From Podospora pseudoanserina (lineage: Eukaryota > Ascomycota > Sordariomycetes > Sordariales > Podosporaceae), in assembly GCF_035222485.1 (NCBI RefSeq), contig NC_085925.1, forward strand, positions 3,906,001 to 3,970,000: a stretch of DNA of 64,000 nt. The letters run 5' to 3'. The notes under the pieces were generated by a model. The model was not told the DNA's origin. It did not search any database and was given only the letters and a program-made list of their open reading frames with translations. The number at the start of each line of letters is the position of its first letter. The stretch's first letter is position 1. Positions 12,607-23,483 of the stretch are shown piece by piece. A program made the translations under genes and the position numbers.

Positions 12607-13994
12607 ATGGCCGCTTCTGGTGAGTTTAACGGGCGCGCGCAGACACTTGTGGACCACCGCATCATTCCAACTTTCGGGTAACCAGCTTGCTAACTTTATT
12701 GCCTGCGTTAGACTTGTCGGTCTCGGACCGCTCGACAGGCAGAGCGTCATCGTCGGACGAAAGCGAAACGTCCACCATCCGTACACGCACCCTCGCCGAG
12801 CCCTCAACTGCCCTCACCGTCCCCACCGTCGATCCCATTGGAACACAGGTAATCGAAACCGAGAAGAAACACCGTAAATATAGTCGCCGCAAGTTGAAGG
12901 GTCTGGATACCATCGCCGACAAGAAGACTCGGATTGAACAAGAGGTGGGACATGCAGCCGGTGGAGCGGGGCCCTGCCCACCTGGGGACTACTCTGCCGG
13001 CTTGGAGCTTGATGATGAGGACGAATCTGCTGTGCGCCACCTAGCTATAGAGAACAGCCCCCTGGCCGGCCGTACCGAGGCTATGTTGTTGACATCCACC
13101 GCTGTCATCTTTTTTGCCGTTCTCTTCAACGAAAAGGCATGCAGCAAGGTGTTGCTGATCCCGTCCATCGCTTTTTTGGTGATGCTTGGCAGGGTCTTGT
13201 CCACCCATGCAGCCAATAATCTCTCCGCCTTGCCAGATGCACCCCTCCATTGCGTGACCCAAGGGCACGGCAGCGACGGCGCGTTCCGAGCCCAGATTGG
13301 CCTGCCAGGACACCAAGTACCACGCTGGGCTACCGGGACAAAGCTCCGCTATGTCATTTGTGCCGAGACGTTTCCCCATCCCGAGGACGCAGCCCTTGCA
13401 GCGAGCAACCTCGCCCAGGCCATCGACCAGTTTGCAGATGTTCCCGTCACCTTTGAGGAGGTGACCCGCAACACCAAGGCCCACTTCCGCGTGGTCTACA
13501 AGGATCCCGTCTGCGCAGACGAAGCCAACGTCCTTGCAAGCGCCTTCTTCCCCAACAGGGGATCCCGCAACACACGCACTCTTCACATCTACGCCCTGGC
13601 TTTCCGCAAGAGGCACATCGGAAGCCAGGTGCAGGTTCTCGCCCACGAGGTTGGCCATATCTTGGGTCTGAGGCACGAGTTTGCCCCGGAGTCAGCAGAA
13701 TGCCGCTCGTTTACCTACGGCCGCCGCAACCCCGATAGCATTATGAGTTACCCCGCTGATTGGAGCACAGCCAAGGTGACGCAGCAGGACATTGATGAGC
13801 TGAGGGGTTTATACTTGGACACACGCCTATTTCTCCAGGACGACGCCGGTGATGACTGGCACTTCCAAACCATCACCCCGCGCCCGTTCTTGTACCCTTA
13901 CGAGAACACGCGCAGAAACTGGGGCTTTATGGCAGCCTTCTGGTCGTTTAGGCGGTTCCAGAGGCACCAACAGGGAAATGCCGCCGCACGTTAG
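12607..13994 (+). CDS. Metzincin-type zinc metalloprotease with membrane segment
   Basis: Exon 1 is 12607-12619 (MAAS), the intron 12620-12711, and exon 2 12712-13994, giving 431 residues. The zinc site is HEVGHILGLRH (His316, Glu317, His320, His326), the metzincin HExxHxxGxxH signature. A Met-turn, SIMSYP, follows about 25 residues later, so it is a matrixin-like zincin and all visible catalytic residues are present. Residues 1-125 are charged and probably disordered. Residues about 129-165 contain two hydrophobic stretches (MLLTSTAVIFFAVLF and VLLIPSIAFLVMLG), suggesting a membrane anchor before the catalytic domain. The substrate is unknown. The N-terminal exon is the least certain part; an alternative start is Met129 at 13083. 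Confidence 0.8.
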
Positions 13995-14654
13995 AAACAG
14001 GTACGTTCCGCGAAGCCTATAAAGATCATCGCAGAGAGCATGGCTGGTGCTAACAATCATTGTTTATCTAGGTGGTGGTGATACTTCCAATGCCTTAATT
14101 AGTTGATCTTGAAGGTTTACGACTGGCTATGTGTATAAACACTAGTATATATGCATTTACGTCTATTCTGGCAATGTCGGAAAAACGGGGGCTTGAGGGG
14201 ATTGCATTAGGTTGGTGGGACGGTTGGGGCTTGTGGTGAGAAATGGAGTGATGAGTAATGGAAGCGTGGAGTTTGGGTATCGTGGGGTTCATGCAAGCAA
14301 GCGTGCATACAGCAGGTTGGTCACTGGGCATTGGGTTGGGTTTTTCGCTTCGTGTACTCGGCATCTGCTGGATTTTGTTCTCTTCATCTGGGTCTATAAC
14401 ACTCGTTTACTGCACGACCATAATTTATGGAGGTAGCTTGGGTACTTTACAATTTACATTGTCGGTTAGAAAGGGAGAGACTATTGGTAGAGCCTGGTTT
14501 ATCACATGTGTTAAGGGTAGGTCAGCAGCTTCTAATGGGTGAAAAAAAATGATGAGACTACCTGATAGCAGATAAAATAAAACGATAATGTACAGCTTCC
14601 TTGTTATTAGATCCCCTCTTACCCCTATTTACCCCCGCTGTTCCTGTTCACATC
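13995..14654. other. 3' intergenic region
   Basis: About 660 bases between the convergent protease and FAD oxidase genes. No supported coding frame; presumably the two 3' UTRs. Confidence 0.5.
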
Positions 14655-16403
14655 TTACCCCTGAAACCACCTCCTCTTCCCCTTTCCCTTTCCTTTCCCT
14701 TTACCCTTACCCTTGCCCTCTCTCGGCTCGACAATAGGGTTGTAAAACCTAAACTTGTTCTGCGGATCATACTTTTGCTTCAGCGCCCTCAACCTCGCCA
14801 ATCTCCACGGCTCTCGCCCGTACACCGTCTCCAAGTCCTCGTACCCATTGGCATAGTTGACATAGTTGTTTTCCGTCCGCGTCGGCTGCCCCGCATTCCA
14901 CATATCCTTCACCTCATTCGCCCACTCCCACGCCAGTTCCTCGAGAACAGGATCGTTTGGCGGGACGACACCGTTGAAGAGCATCAGATGGTGGTCAGAC
15001 CGGAAGGGGTACGCGGCATCAGCCGGGTTCCTGGCGCCTACACCGGCGGTAGAGTACCCCTCGTGAAGGATGCCCGCGCCGGCGGCTAGGGTAGGATGGG
15101 AAATGGCGCGGGCGCGGAAGCCGTTGTAGATGAGCCGCTCGGCGGTGAGGTTGTAGACTTGGAGGCCGGCGGTGGTGGTGATGCGCTTGTTGCCTTTTTG
15201 GCAGATGAAGTCATCTTCGGCGTTGCCTTGGACTTTGGAGACGCCGCTGTAGGGCACGTCGCCTTGCTCGTTGTAGACTGATGGGATGGCGTTGAATTCG
15301 GCCAGGAGGGCCTCTGCTTCGTTGGCCGGGCCGCGGTAGGCGAATGTCCAGGAGAGGATCGGGTCGGTGGTGGAGACGGTGGTGTTCATGAAGAAGAAGC
15401 CGAAATTGAGGGCCATGTTTACCGGTGTTGAGCCGTTATTGTGGAGGCGGTTGAGGGAGGTGAAGACTCTTTCGAGCTGGGCGCCGGTCCAGATGTAGTT
15501 GTGGTAGTGCCAGGTGTCGGGGCCGCGGGGGAAGATGTTGAGTTCGAAGGAGGTGACGATGCCAAAGTTGTGGCCGGCGCCTTTCATGCCCCAGAGGAGG
15601 TCTGAATTGCTTGTCGGGCTGACGCGGATGGCTCTGCCGTCGCCGAGGACGACGTTGAGCTGGAGGAGGTTGTCTACCACCATGCCGTAGAGGCCTGGGG
15701 TTATTTGTCAGCTCAAAGTCTCATGTAGAGGAGCGGAATCTGACAAGCTCACCTTCATGTCTTCCATGACCGCCCCCCAACGCAGCCCCAAGGAGACCGA
15801 CGCAATCGCAGGAACCGGTGGTTGTGACAAAACCCCGTTCCCAGAGGTATTTGGTGACCAAGCCGCCGTAGACACCACCTTGGAACCAAGCAGACTTTTT
15901 ATTCGGCTGGATGGTAATGGTTCTCAGCAATGCCATGCTAATTTGAACGCCAGTGAAGGTTCCCAAACTGGCACTATTCCCGTGGCCGCCATTAGTGGCC
16001 AGAAAATCGATGCCGTTGGCATTGCAGTATTGCACCTGGTCTCCCTGTTAGCAACCATCACCTAACAAAGAAACCTCCTTGATAGCTTGAAACTCACAAT
16101 CTTGGCCACATCTGCTTCGCTTGCAGGTTGAACAACAACCTGGATCTGTGGGGGGGCAAATGTGTTCCATCTTGCTGTGGTAGCAGGGAACTTCCCATCG
16201 CTAGGTCCGAAGATGAGCGTGCCGGGTGAAAGACGGCTTCCGAGCTCCCTTCTCACAGTATTGGCGTCCAAATCGGCCCGAGTTCGAGCCTCAAGTTCGG
16301 AATACCTGGGGACTGAAAGGGCAGCTGCCAAGTTGAGGTGGACAAATACCAGCAACAGGGCGGTGGCAAGCCTGCCCCAAGCAAGTGAGACAAGACCTCT
16401 CAT
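14655..16403 (-). CDS. sol5-like: Secreted FAD-linked oxidase (BBE-like), solanapyrone-synthase-like
   Basis: Exons 16098-16403, 15753-16035 and 14655-15694 give 542 residues. The start at 16403 places a signal peptide first (MRGLVSLAWGRLATALLLVF). The PCMH-type FAD domain contains IDFLATNGGHGNS (His120) and TTTGSCDCVGLLGAALGGG (Cys178), the pair expected for bicovalent flavin in berberine-bridge-like oxidases. The BBE C-terminal block ENNYVNYANGYEDL is also present. In Alternaria solani the same class (Sol5) oxidises prosolanapyrone II and catalyses the Diels-Alder step; that role here is inference from the neighbouring genes. Oddity: the protein ends in a lysine-glycine tail of six GK units before RRWFQG. 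It is divergent from the P450, sharing a 1.6 kb promoter region with two TTCGGCCGA sites. Confidence 0.9.
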
Positions 16404-17623
16404 ATCGAAAGGATCTACCGAGTGTGGAGGTAAATACGACTTAAAGCACGGCCTTGGCGCGCGTGGGGAAAACGTGGGAGGACACAAACAACGAGAATCC
16501 GATCTGCAGTGCACCGTTCGTGCATAAGACGGAGGAGTTAATCAAGGCTAGATGGCCAACTACTTCATCCTCCAAACCTACGGGTTCCGATGCTGGTATT
16601 TGAAGGGCGAAATGGGCTCACTGTCCACCACCCCCAGCTCTACACAAACCGAACTCAACTGAGCTCAGAGTGGAAAGGCGTGAAGCCGAGCACACCATTT
16701 CCCTCTTACCCTGTCCTCGTTGGACGCCACAAGCGTTGGTAGCATGTAAGAAAAAGGCTCACATCTATCCGTCAGGACCAGGCTAGTGAATGCCTCACGC
16801 CTTCGCCGGGCAAGCGATGTGGTTCAATATTGAAAGTTCCAACCTATCAAGTTTGGTGGCTCTAAGCGAGAGACGCCTCCTGGTGGACGAAAACAGGACA
16901 GTCTGTGATTCCTTCTGGTCAGATTGACATGATACCAGCAGGCTGGTAGCTGGATATGGTTAGGCGATGCAGGAACAAGCCTCATTGCTACATCTGAGCT
17001 CAGCTCCTCTGTCAGGCGAAGGGTGGGTAAGATGATACGTTCTCCTGCTCGGTAACCTATCAGATGAACTTGAGTTCTATGGGACATCCGGTGACTGAGC
17101 CGGGGAGCCGACCAACGCGGATCCTGATTCCCTCTGGGACGCTTCTGGGACCATGGATCCTCCGTCCTATCCACCTTCCAAACATAGCACCCTTCGAGAG
17201 CATTCGACAGAAGAGCTTTCCATGGAACTTGGCCAATCGTCTGGCTCTGATAGCGAACGTCACGGAGCTTCTGTTCCGTATTACTGCAGGCCAACAAGGG
17301 CATTCAAAGTTACCTGGGCAGGGATTGTGCACGCTCAGCCCGGGTGATCACAAGCCGAGGAACTGAGTCCGAAGGCAGACGTTGACACGGTCTACCTTCA
17401 TGCTGCCGCTGTCACACGCGTCAATGTCGTGAGCCAATCCCATCAAGTCAAGTCTGAGTCCGATCACTTATCTTTCCTGCTGTTTTCCTGAGCGGAATCT
17501 GTCTGCAATCAGGGGTACAAGGTACATCAAAGAAAGTGATCGTCCAAGCATGCTCGATACGAAGAGCATCGGCGATAACAACAAGCGTGTCCATTGGATG
17601 TCGCTTTGTGGCTGCAGGATTGC
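16404..17623. other. Left part of divergent FAD oxidase / P450 promoter region
   Basis: No supported gene on either strand; the frames present are shadows without domains. With 17624-18015 it forms the 1.6 kb divergent upstream region of the oxidase (start 16403) and the P450 (start 18016). Confidence 0.55.
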
Positions 17624-17632
17624 TTCGGCCGA
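17624..17632 (+). promoter_or_regulatory. TTCGGCCGA site 1
   Basis: Exact TTCGGCCGA, 384-392 bases upstream of the P450 start at 18016. The core is the palindrome TCGGCCGA, with facing CGG and CCG triplets as zinc-cluster factors often recognise. First of eight copies. Confidence 0.7.
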
Positions 17633-17657
17633 TGCAAGTGCAAGGGGCCTGGTACCC

Positions 17658-17666
17658 TTCGGCCGA
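17658..17666 (+). promoter_or_regulatory. TTCGGCCGA site 2
   Basis: Second exact copy (TTCGGCCGAA) 34 bases after the first in the same promoter. Two one-base-longer variants follow: TCGGCCCGA at 17764-17772 and the reverse of TTCGGCCCG at 17780-17788. Confidence 0.7.
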
Positions 17667-18015
17667 AAAGATGGCTTTGGCTTGGCTTCGGCTTGACTTT
17701 CGGGTAGGGCTGAGAACAGGGGGTCTGGGGGGGGGCAATCAAAGCCGTTGTGCCTGTGTTCTCTCGGCCCGAACTGCCACGGGCCGAAGCGCAGATCCGA
17801 TCGTGGTCACACCTTGGCGGTTGACGACAGCGCTGCGAGTTGCGCCGTCTTACTAGACGATGTGCCCAGAGTCTTGGAAGAGGGGTGGAAGAGGGGTCTT
17901 CAGGAAAGACACGATGTGCGCGCCCGGATCTGCTTGCTACTGACGGGTACCCGGGACAGCACTACTCCTCCAACTTCACGACAAGCCAGACATCACCAAC
18001 TTCACCGTCGACACA

Positions 18016-19808
18016 ATGGATCGTCTCACCTCCCTCTTTGAAGATGACTCCCCACACCGCTACCTCATCGCTTTGGCGACCGTCCCAGTTCTGCTATTCG
18101 CCCTCTACCAGTACCTCCTCCCCAAACCCATCCCCGGCATAGCCTACAATCCCTCCGCTGCCAAATCCCTCCTCGGCGACGTCCCCGAGATGATAGCAGA
18201 AGTAAGCCAAACGGGCGAGTTCCGCGTCTGGTGCGCCAAGCAAGTCCGCAAGATGAACTCTCCCATCTGCCAAATCTTCATCAAACCCTTCTCCCAACCC
18301 TGGGTGTTGCTCTCCGACTTTCGCGAGTCGCGCGATATCCTCACGCGGCGTCACAAGGAGTTTGACAAGTCGAGCTTTTTATCGGATGGCATGGCCTGCA
18401 TGGGCGCGTTCCACGGCATTTACATGACCGATCACAAATTCAGGGCGAACAGGCAGCTGATACAGGATTTGATGACGAGCACGTTTCTGAATGGGCACGT
18501 CGGGCCGGCGATTTACAACAAGGGGTCGGAGCTGATGAGGTTGTTTGAGATGAAGGTGAGACTGGCGAGGGGGAGGCCGTTCAGTGTGAAGAAGGACTTT
18601 GAGTATGCTTCGCTGGATTGTATGTTGGAGTTTGCGTTTGGGAGGAACTGGGTTGATACGGCTGTTGGGGAGCAGGTCAAGGTAGTGGGAGGGTTGACGG
18701 AGGAGAGCCTGGTTATTCCGGTGTCGGTTGATGAGCCGGTCGACTTTCCGCTCGGTGAGATTGTGGACTTTTTGAAGTCGGTGTATGAAGCGCCAGAGAT
18801 TGTGGAGAAGACGATCAATGCGATCATGCCGAAGCTACAGACATGGTGGTGGTCGCAGCAGGGGTGGTACAAAAAGATCTTTGATGACAAGGAAAAGGCG
18901 ATGAAGGCCCAGGTTGCCATCGGAATCAAGAACTTTCAACAGGGCAAGATCGAAACGGGTGTGGAGCATATGCTGATGAGAGAAGCTGCTCGGGCAGAAA
19001 AGGAGGGAAGAGAACCTGATTTTGAGAGCCAGGTTTTCAGAGATGAGGTTTGCTACCCCCTTGTGTCCTTCTTTGACTTGAGCTAATAGTAGGAAAGCTA
19101 TTTGGAGATATTGTCGGAGGTCACCACACCACGTCTGGTGCCATGATGTGGCTTACCAAGTATCTCACCGATGACCCCACGATTCAGTCCAAGCTGAGAT
19201 CTGTTTTGCACTCAACACTATCTGCGGCCCACCAAGAAGGCAGGCTGTTTACCTTTGAAGAGATCCGCCACGCCAAACTGCCCTACTTGGACGCCATCAT
19301 TGAAGAAATGCTTCGCATCAATGCCGTGCCAGTTACCCGTGAAGCCGTGGTTGACACCACCGTTTTGGGGTGTCCGATCAAGAAGGGAACGCAGGTCTTC
19401 TTTATGTCGAACGGCCCAGGCTTTTTGTCGCCTTCTTTCCCAGTGGATGAAGCAAAGCGAAGCGATACATCCAGGTTATCTAAACGGGCTAACGACTCTT
19501 GGGATGAGAGGCAGGACCTGGCAAGATTCGATCCCGAGCGTTGGCTGGTGAGGAAGACAGATGGAACAGGTGTCACGGCTGATGATGTCGACTTTGATGG
19601 CGCAGCTGGGCCTCAGCTGGTGTTTGGTCTTGGGCCTAGAACATGCTGGGGCAGGAGGTTGGCGCACATGGAGATGAAGGTGATCATTGCCATGTTGGTG
19701 TGGACATTTCAATTGGAGAGAACACCACCAGAGCTCTCTGGATATGGTGGCTTGGAGGGTATTGCTCGTGTTCCCAAGAAATGTTATGTTAGGTTAGTGA
19801 AGCTGTAG
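18016..19808 (+). CDS. sol6-like: Cytochrome P450 of the core cluster
   Basis: Exons 18016-19047 and 19098-19808 (intron 50 bases) join as FRDE-LFGDIVGGHHTTSGAM, giving 580 residues. There is an N-terminal membrane anchor (RYLIALATVPVLLFALYQYL, about 16-35), an I-helix GGHHTTSG, the ExxR motif EEMLR, and the haem loop FGLGPRTCWGRRLA with cysteine ligand, all intact. It is ER-bound and needs a P450 reductase. In solanapyrone synthesis Sol6 hydroxylates the pyrone methyl of prosolanapyrone I; the same step here is inference from cluster composition. It lies tail-to-tail with the dehydrogenase, 121 bases apart. Two TTCGGCCGA sites lie 350-392 bases upstream. Confidence 0.92.
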
Positions 19809-19929
19809 AAGCAGTTGGGTACAAGGAAGTATAGGGGAACCATTTCAGTGGCTCGCATAGCTTATAGTAACTTTTACATCCATTGTCCAGCTTTTTTATC
19901 GGACACGTGTGTTACTAATCTATGTCTAG

Positions 19930-20814
19930 TTAATCAGTCATACCACTCCCCCTGAGCAAGCTCTCATACCCCTGCTTCCACACCTTTTGCCCGTGCCCGC
20001 CAAAGCCGACCCCAATCTCATCACTGATTGACCCATCCTGCTTGGTGTTTTCCAACAGGTCAAAGAACTTGTCGATGTATTCGTCAAGCGGCATAGGCTG
20101 CACCGCCTTCTCAGGCCCGCCCTGCAGCGCATCGGTTTGCTCTCTGTGATGAGCATTCAGGGGTGTGTCGACATAGGGCGGTGCGACTTCAACAACGCTC
20201 ATTCCTTTGACACCAGTTGCCTCAAGCTGCCAGCGTAAGATCTTGCAAAAGGACGCCACGCCGGCTTTGGAAGGGCAGTAGGTTGGATAAAATGGAACAG
20301 GGAAATACGCCAGCGAGGAGCTCGTAAGGAAGATGTTGGTTTTGATGCCTTGTTTTGCAAGAGACAAAAGATGAGTGGCAAAGGCCTGAGCGACAAGAAT
20401 AGGTGCAACCAAGTTGGTTGTTAACTCTTGAATGGCTTCCTGGGCGAGATTGGGGGGTGGATTTTGGAAGATGTCGTAGTGGTTTTGGATGCCGGCGTTG
20501 ACGAAGACAGTGTCAAGCTTGGGAAAGTGGCGGAGGATACCGTCAACTTGGGGCTGCAGTGAGTCGAGCTGGGTGAGATCCCACTGCGAACGAGGGGTTA
20601 GCGACAAGTATCATGGCAGTGTTGGTGGGGCAATACGTGCAATGCGGTACTCCAGGCCTTCAAGCTCGTTGACAATCTGCTCTAATCTCTCTCTGTCTTG
20701 CTCCCTTCCAGTAACGATGACCTTTTTACCCAGGCTATGGAATCGACGAGCTGTAGCCTCGCCGATCCCGCCAGCTGCTCCGAGGATGAGAATGGTGTTG
20801 ATACGGGACGACAT
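19930..20814 (-). CDS. sol3-like: Short-chain dehydrogenase/reductase of the core cluster
   Basis: Exon 1 is 20641-20814 and exon 2 19930-20583, for 275 residues. The NAD(P) motif is LGAAGGIGEATARR. The catalytic serine is in LTSSSLAYF, and the YxxxK motif is YCPSK. It is a classical SDR of normal length. The intron at 20584-20640 has a GC donor (GCACGT) and AG acceptor; no GT donor gives an open frame, and the join reads EYRI-WDLTQ. The substrate is unknown: a ketone/alcohol step on the polyketide is inferred from position. Its promoter holds TTCGGCCGA (reverse strand) 235 bases upstream. Confidence 0.88.
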
Positions 20815-21048
20815 TTCGTTGGTATAAGTGGAGTCACATCAACGGTCTGCGGAGTGCTGCGGGGAGGATTGGTGCCATATGTTTACATCAAGATAAGGTA
20901 GATACAAGATAAATCACCTCCAGCTCACCCCACAGCGGCCAGGTGCTGCCCGTGCTGATACTTGGAGTAGGACCTTCTACTCCACGCCCACTGGCTGGTA
21001 CTACGCTGCAGATCGATCGGCTTTATTGGCCAACGACAAGAAGTAATG
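20815..21048. promoter_or_regulatory. Upstream region of the core dehydrogenase gene
   Basis: No gene seen between 20815 and 21360. The segment next to 20814 is the dehydrogenase promoter; the segment next to 21360 is the O-methyltransferase 3' region. Confidence 0.5.
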
Positions 21049-21057
21049 TCGGCCGAA
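21049..21057 (-). promoter_or_regulatory. TTCGGCCGA site 3
   Basis: Plus strand reads TCGGCCGAA, i.e. TTCGGCCGA on the minus strand, in the sense of the dehydrogenase whose start is 235 bases away at 20814. Confidence 0.7.
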
Positions 21058-21360
21058 GACGAGTGGGGCTGTCATGAAGGGGTCTGACCAATCGGAGCCC
21101 CACGTGGCACTTGCACCAATTCTTTCCTAAAGCAACGTCTCTTGAGGACATGGAGCAGCCGAAACATGGCGGGTGCTCTATGACGTCTGTTCATTGGACA
21201 CGTGAAAAAAGACTTGTCACAGAGAACCGGGCATTGGGCACAGTGAGAGCCGTTGGGTGTCAATACATCCAATCATTGATTCAAGAAGTCGTAACACAAA
21301 TAAATACCAGACACAAGGCTACCCCAGCCTGCCTCCTCCTCCTCCAGCCCAAACACTGTC

Positions 21361-22730
21361 TCAGCGCTTGAGATAAACCTCCAACAGTCCTAACGGTCCA
21401 TTGTCAAAGACATTCCTAATCTCATACCGCGAATCAGCCTCCTTCAGCAACTGCTCAAACTCGGCCTTGGTCCTCTGCTTTCCACCACAGTTCACAATCA
21501 TGACCGAGTCAACCTGTCTGACGACACGCTCTTGGTGACGGGGCCAGACACCAGGCTCGGGGATAATGATGTCGTTGATCAGCAAAGGGGTGTTTGGGCA
21601 GGAGTTTTCCAGGCCAGGAACGAAGCCCTTGAAGATCCTGACGACGTCCTTGTCAGCCCAGTTGTGGGTGCACTGGCGGATCAAAAACGCGGCCGCGTCC
21701 TTGACTGGTTGCGGGTCGAAGAAGCTGTGCTTGGAGTAGGTCACTCTGTCGGCGAGCTCTGGCGAGAGGGATTCCTTGCCCTCGGCGAGCATGTCGGCGT
21801 TGCTGTCCTGCACGATGCACTTGATGTTGGGGTAGGCCTATTTGAAGTCAGTGACTAGCAAGTCCGTCGCTAACTCTCACCAAGAAAACACATACCTCAG
21901 CCAAGCTCTTGCTGATGTGGCCATTGCCTCCTCCACAGTCAACCACTGTGCCGTTGAGGGCACCCCAGTTGAAGCTGTCGTAGAGAAGGTAGTCCAGGTG
22001 TCGGTCCATCTTTCGGAGACCAGCCATGGCTTTGGCGAAGCGTCGGGCTTTGGCGGGGTCGTTCTTGTAGAACTCAAAGATGCCAACGCCGTGGCGGGTC
22101 ACGAAGGGGTTGAGGTTCTGGTGGCATTCGTATGGGTGAGCCTTGAAGGTGATGTTGCAGTCGGCGGCGGCCTTGAGCATCTCATCGAGGCTGTAGTGGA
22201 CCACGGAGCGGAGTTCCTCATCTTGCTGCATGAGGAGGGAAGTGTTGCTGTGGGAGATGACCCTTGGTTGTTGCTCCTCGAAGATACGATAGGTCATCAG
22301 TTGGCGGATGATGCGCCCCGTGCGGTCCGCGTCGAGACCGGCCTTTTCGGCAAGCTCATCGATGGTGATGCTTCCATGCGCAGGGACGAGTTGGAAGAAT
22401 TCAAAGTCCAGGGCAACCTACCCATGTTAGACGTGGCCGCCGGAGATTCAGGGAGACACATACCTGAACGAGACCAAGATCATAACCGGTGCAGCAGAAC
22501 TCTCTCAGCCATTTCCGGGGACCGTCAATGAGGCGTTGTAGGTCCTCTAGACTGGTCTTGAGGCCGGCGTGGATCTCACGGTATTCCAAGGTGGCCGGAG
22601 GATCTTGAGATTCGAGTGAAAATGTGGGAGCCACCAAGTTGTTTGCTTGGAGATATTTTGTGAGATCCTGTGTGAGGTTGAGGATGTTTTGGGCCAGGCC
22701 CAGGATAGATTCGGATCCTTGAGTAGCCAT
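21361..22730 (-). CDS. sol2-like: SAM-dependent O-methyltransferase of the core cluster
   Basis: Exons 22464-22730, 21896-22417 and 21361-21837 give 421 residues. The introns are 46 and 58 bases, the first with a CTAAC branch site. It has an N-terminal winged-helix dimerisation region, the SAM loop VVDCGGGNGHIS, and the catalytic histidine block RQCTHNWADKDVV typical of the caffeic-acid-type family. It probably methylates a hydroxyl of the pyrone, as Sol2 does on desmethylprosolanapyrone I; the substrate is inferred. It starts 754 bases from the PKS in the opposite direction, so both share one promoter with a TTCGGCCGA site near the middle. Confidence 0.92.
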
Positions 22731-23483
22731 GACGACAGGGGTATGTATCGCAATTGGTAGCAGATAGTCTCACAGACGCCCGCGAGCAGTATGATTCTTT
22801 ATAGCAATGTGCTGACTTTTGATGGCTTTGTTTTGGTCTTATTCACGAGTATTGATATCTCGAAGGCATCACATGCTAGAGGCAACATCGCCCGATACGT
22901 CTCTCATGTTATGTATGCCCCTGCGCACAGTGCAACATCAAGTCTTGAGGGCCCTGCCGGCATGGCTCATGCAGCCCGGACCTCCCCCGCAGCGTGGCAA
23001 AGCCGGCATCGGGCATACCCGCCCGGGATTGTATCGCGGAGGCAGGGTTCATCCGTGCTTATCAGTCCCTGGCTTATCAGGCTAAGGTGGTACGGTAGTG
23101 ATGGTTAAGGTACACGAAAGAGCTTCGGCCGATGCGACTATCGCTTGGACCGACAGCAGACAGCCAATCCCAGATGCAGCTACAACCATCTACATCCTAA
23201 AGTAGCCTTGCCGAGGTAGTGACTAGATCGGACTGTACATCAGCATACTGGAGATACAGTATATAGCATCAAGAATGAGGCAATATCGGACTAGTATACG
23301 TGGACTGGCCACTATGTTGAAGAAGTGATATCAAAACTGTCTTCCATCTCGACACTCCCCAAGAAATGGATCTTTAACAACATCACTCAACTGATATCTC
23401 AACGACAGACACATTCTACATATCTAGGTATTCAACATTTACGCAACCAACACAGTATTCGTTGTTGAGACCGAGCCGTCACA
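22731..23483. promoter_or_regulatory. Bidirectional O-methyltransferase / PKS promoter
   Basis: A 753-base divergent promoter with no gene. It contains TTCGGCCGA at 23124-23132, nearly central (394 bases to the methyltransferase start, 352 to the PKS start). A TATATAG element lies near 23260 on the PKS side. Confidence 0.7.
23124..23132 (+). promoter_or_regulatory. TTCGGCCGA site 4
   Basis: Exact copy (CTTCGGCCGATGC) between the two divergent starts. Its ten flanking bases resemble those of site 1 (CTTCGGCCGATGC as well). Confidence 0.75.

Noticed and set aside
14670-14720. Interstitial telomere-like CCCTTACCC tract
   Set aside because: Only loosely similar to CCCTAA repeats and lies inside the coding region for the lysine-glycine tail.
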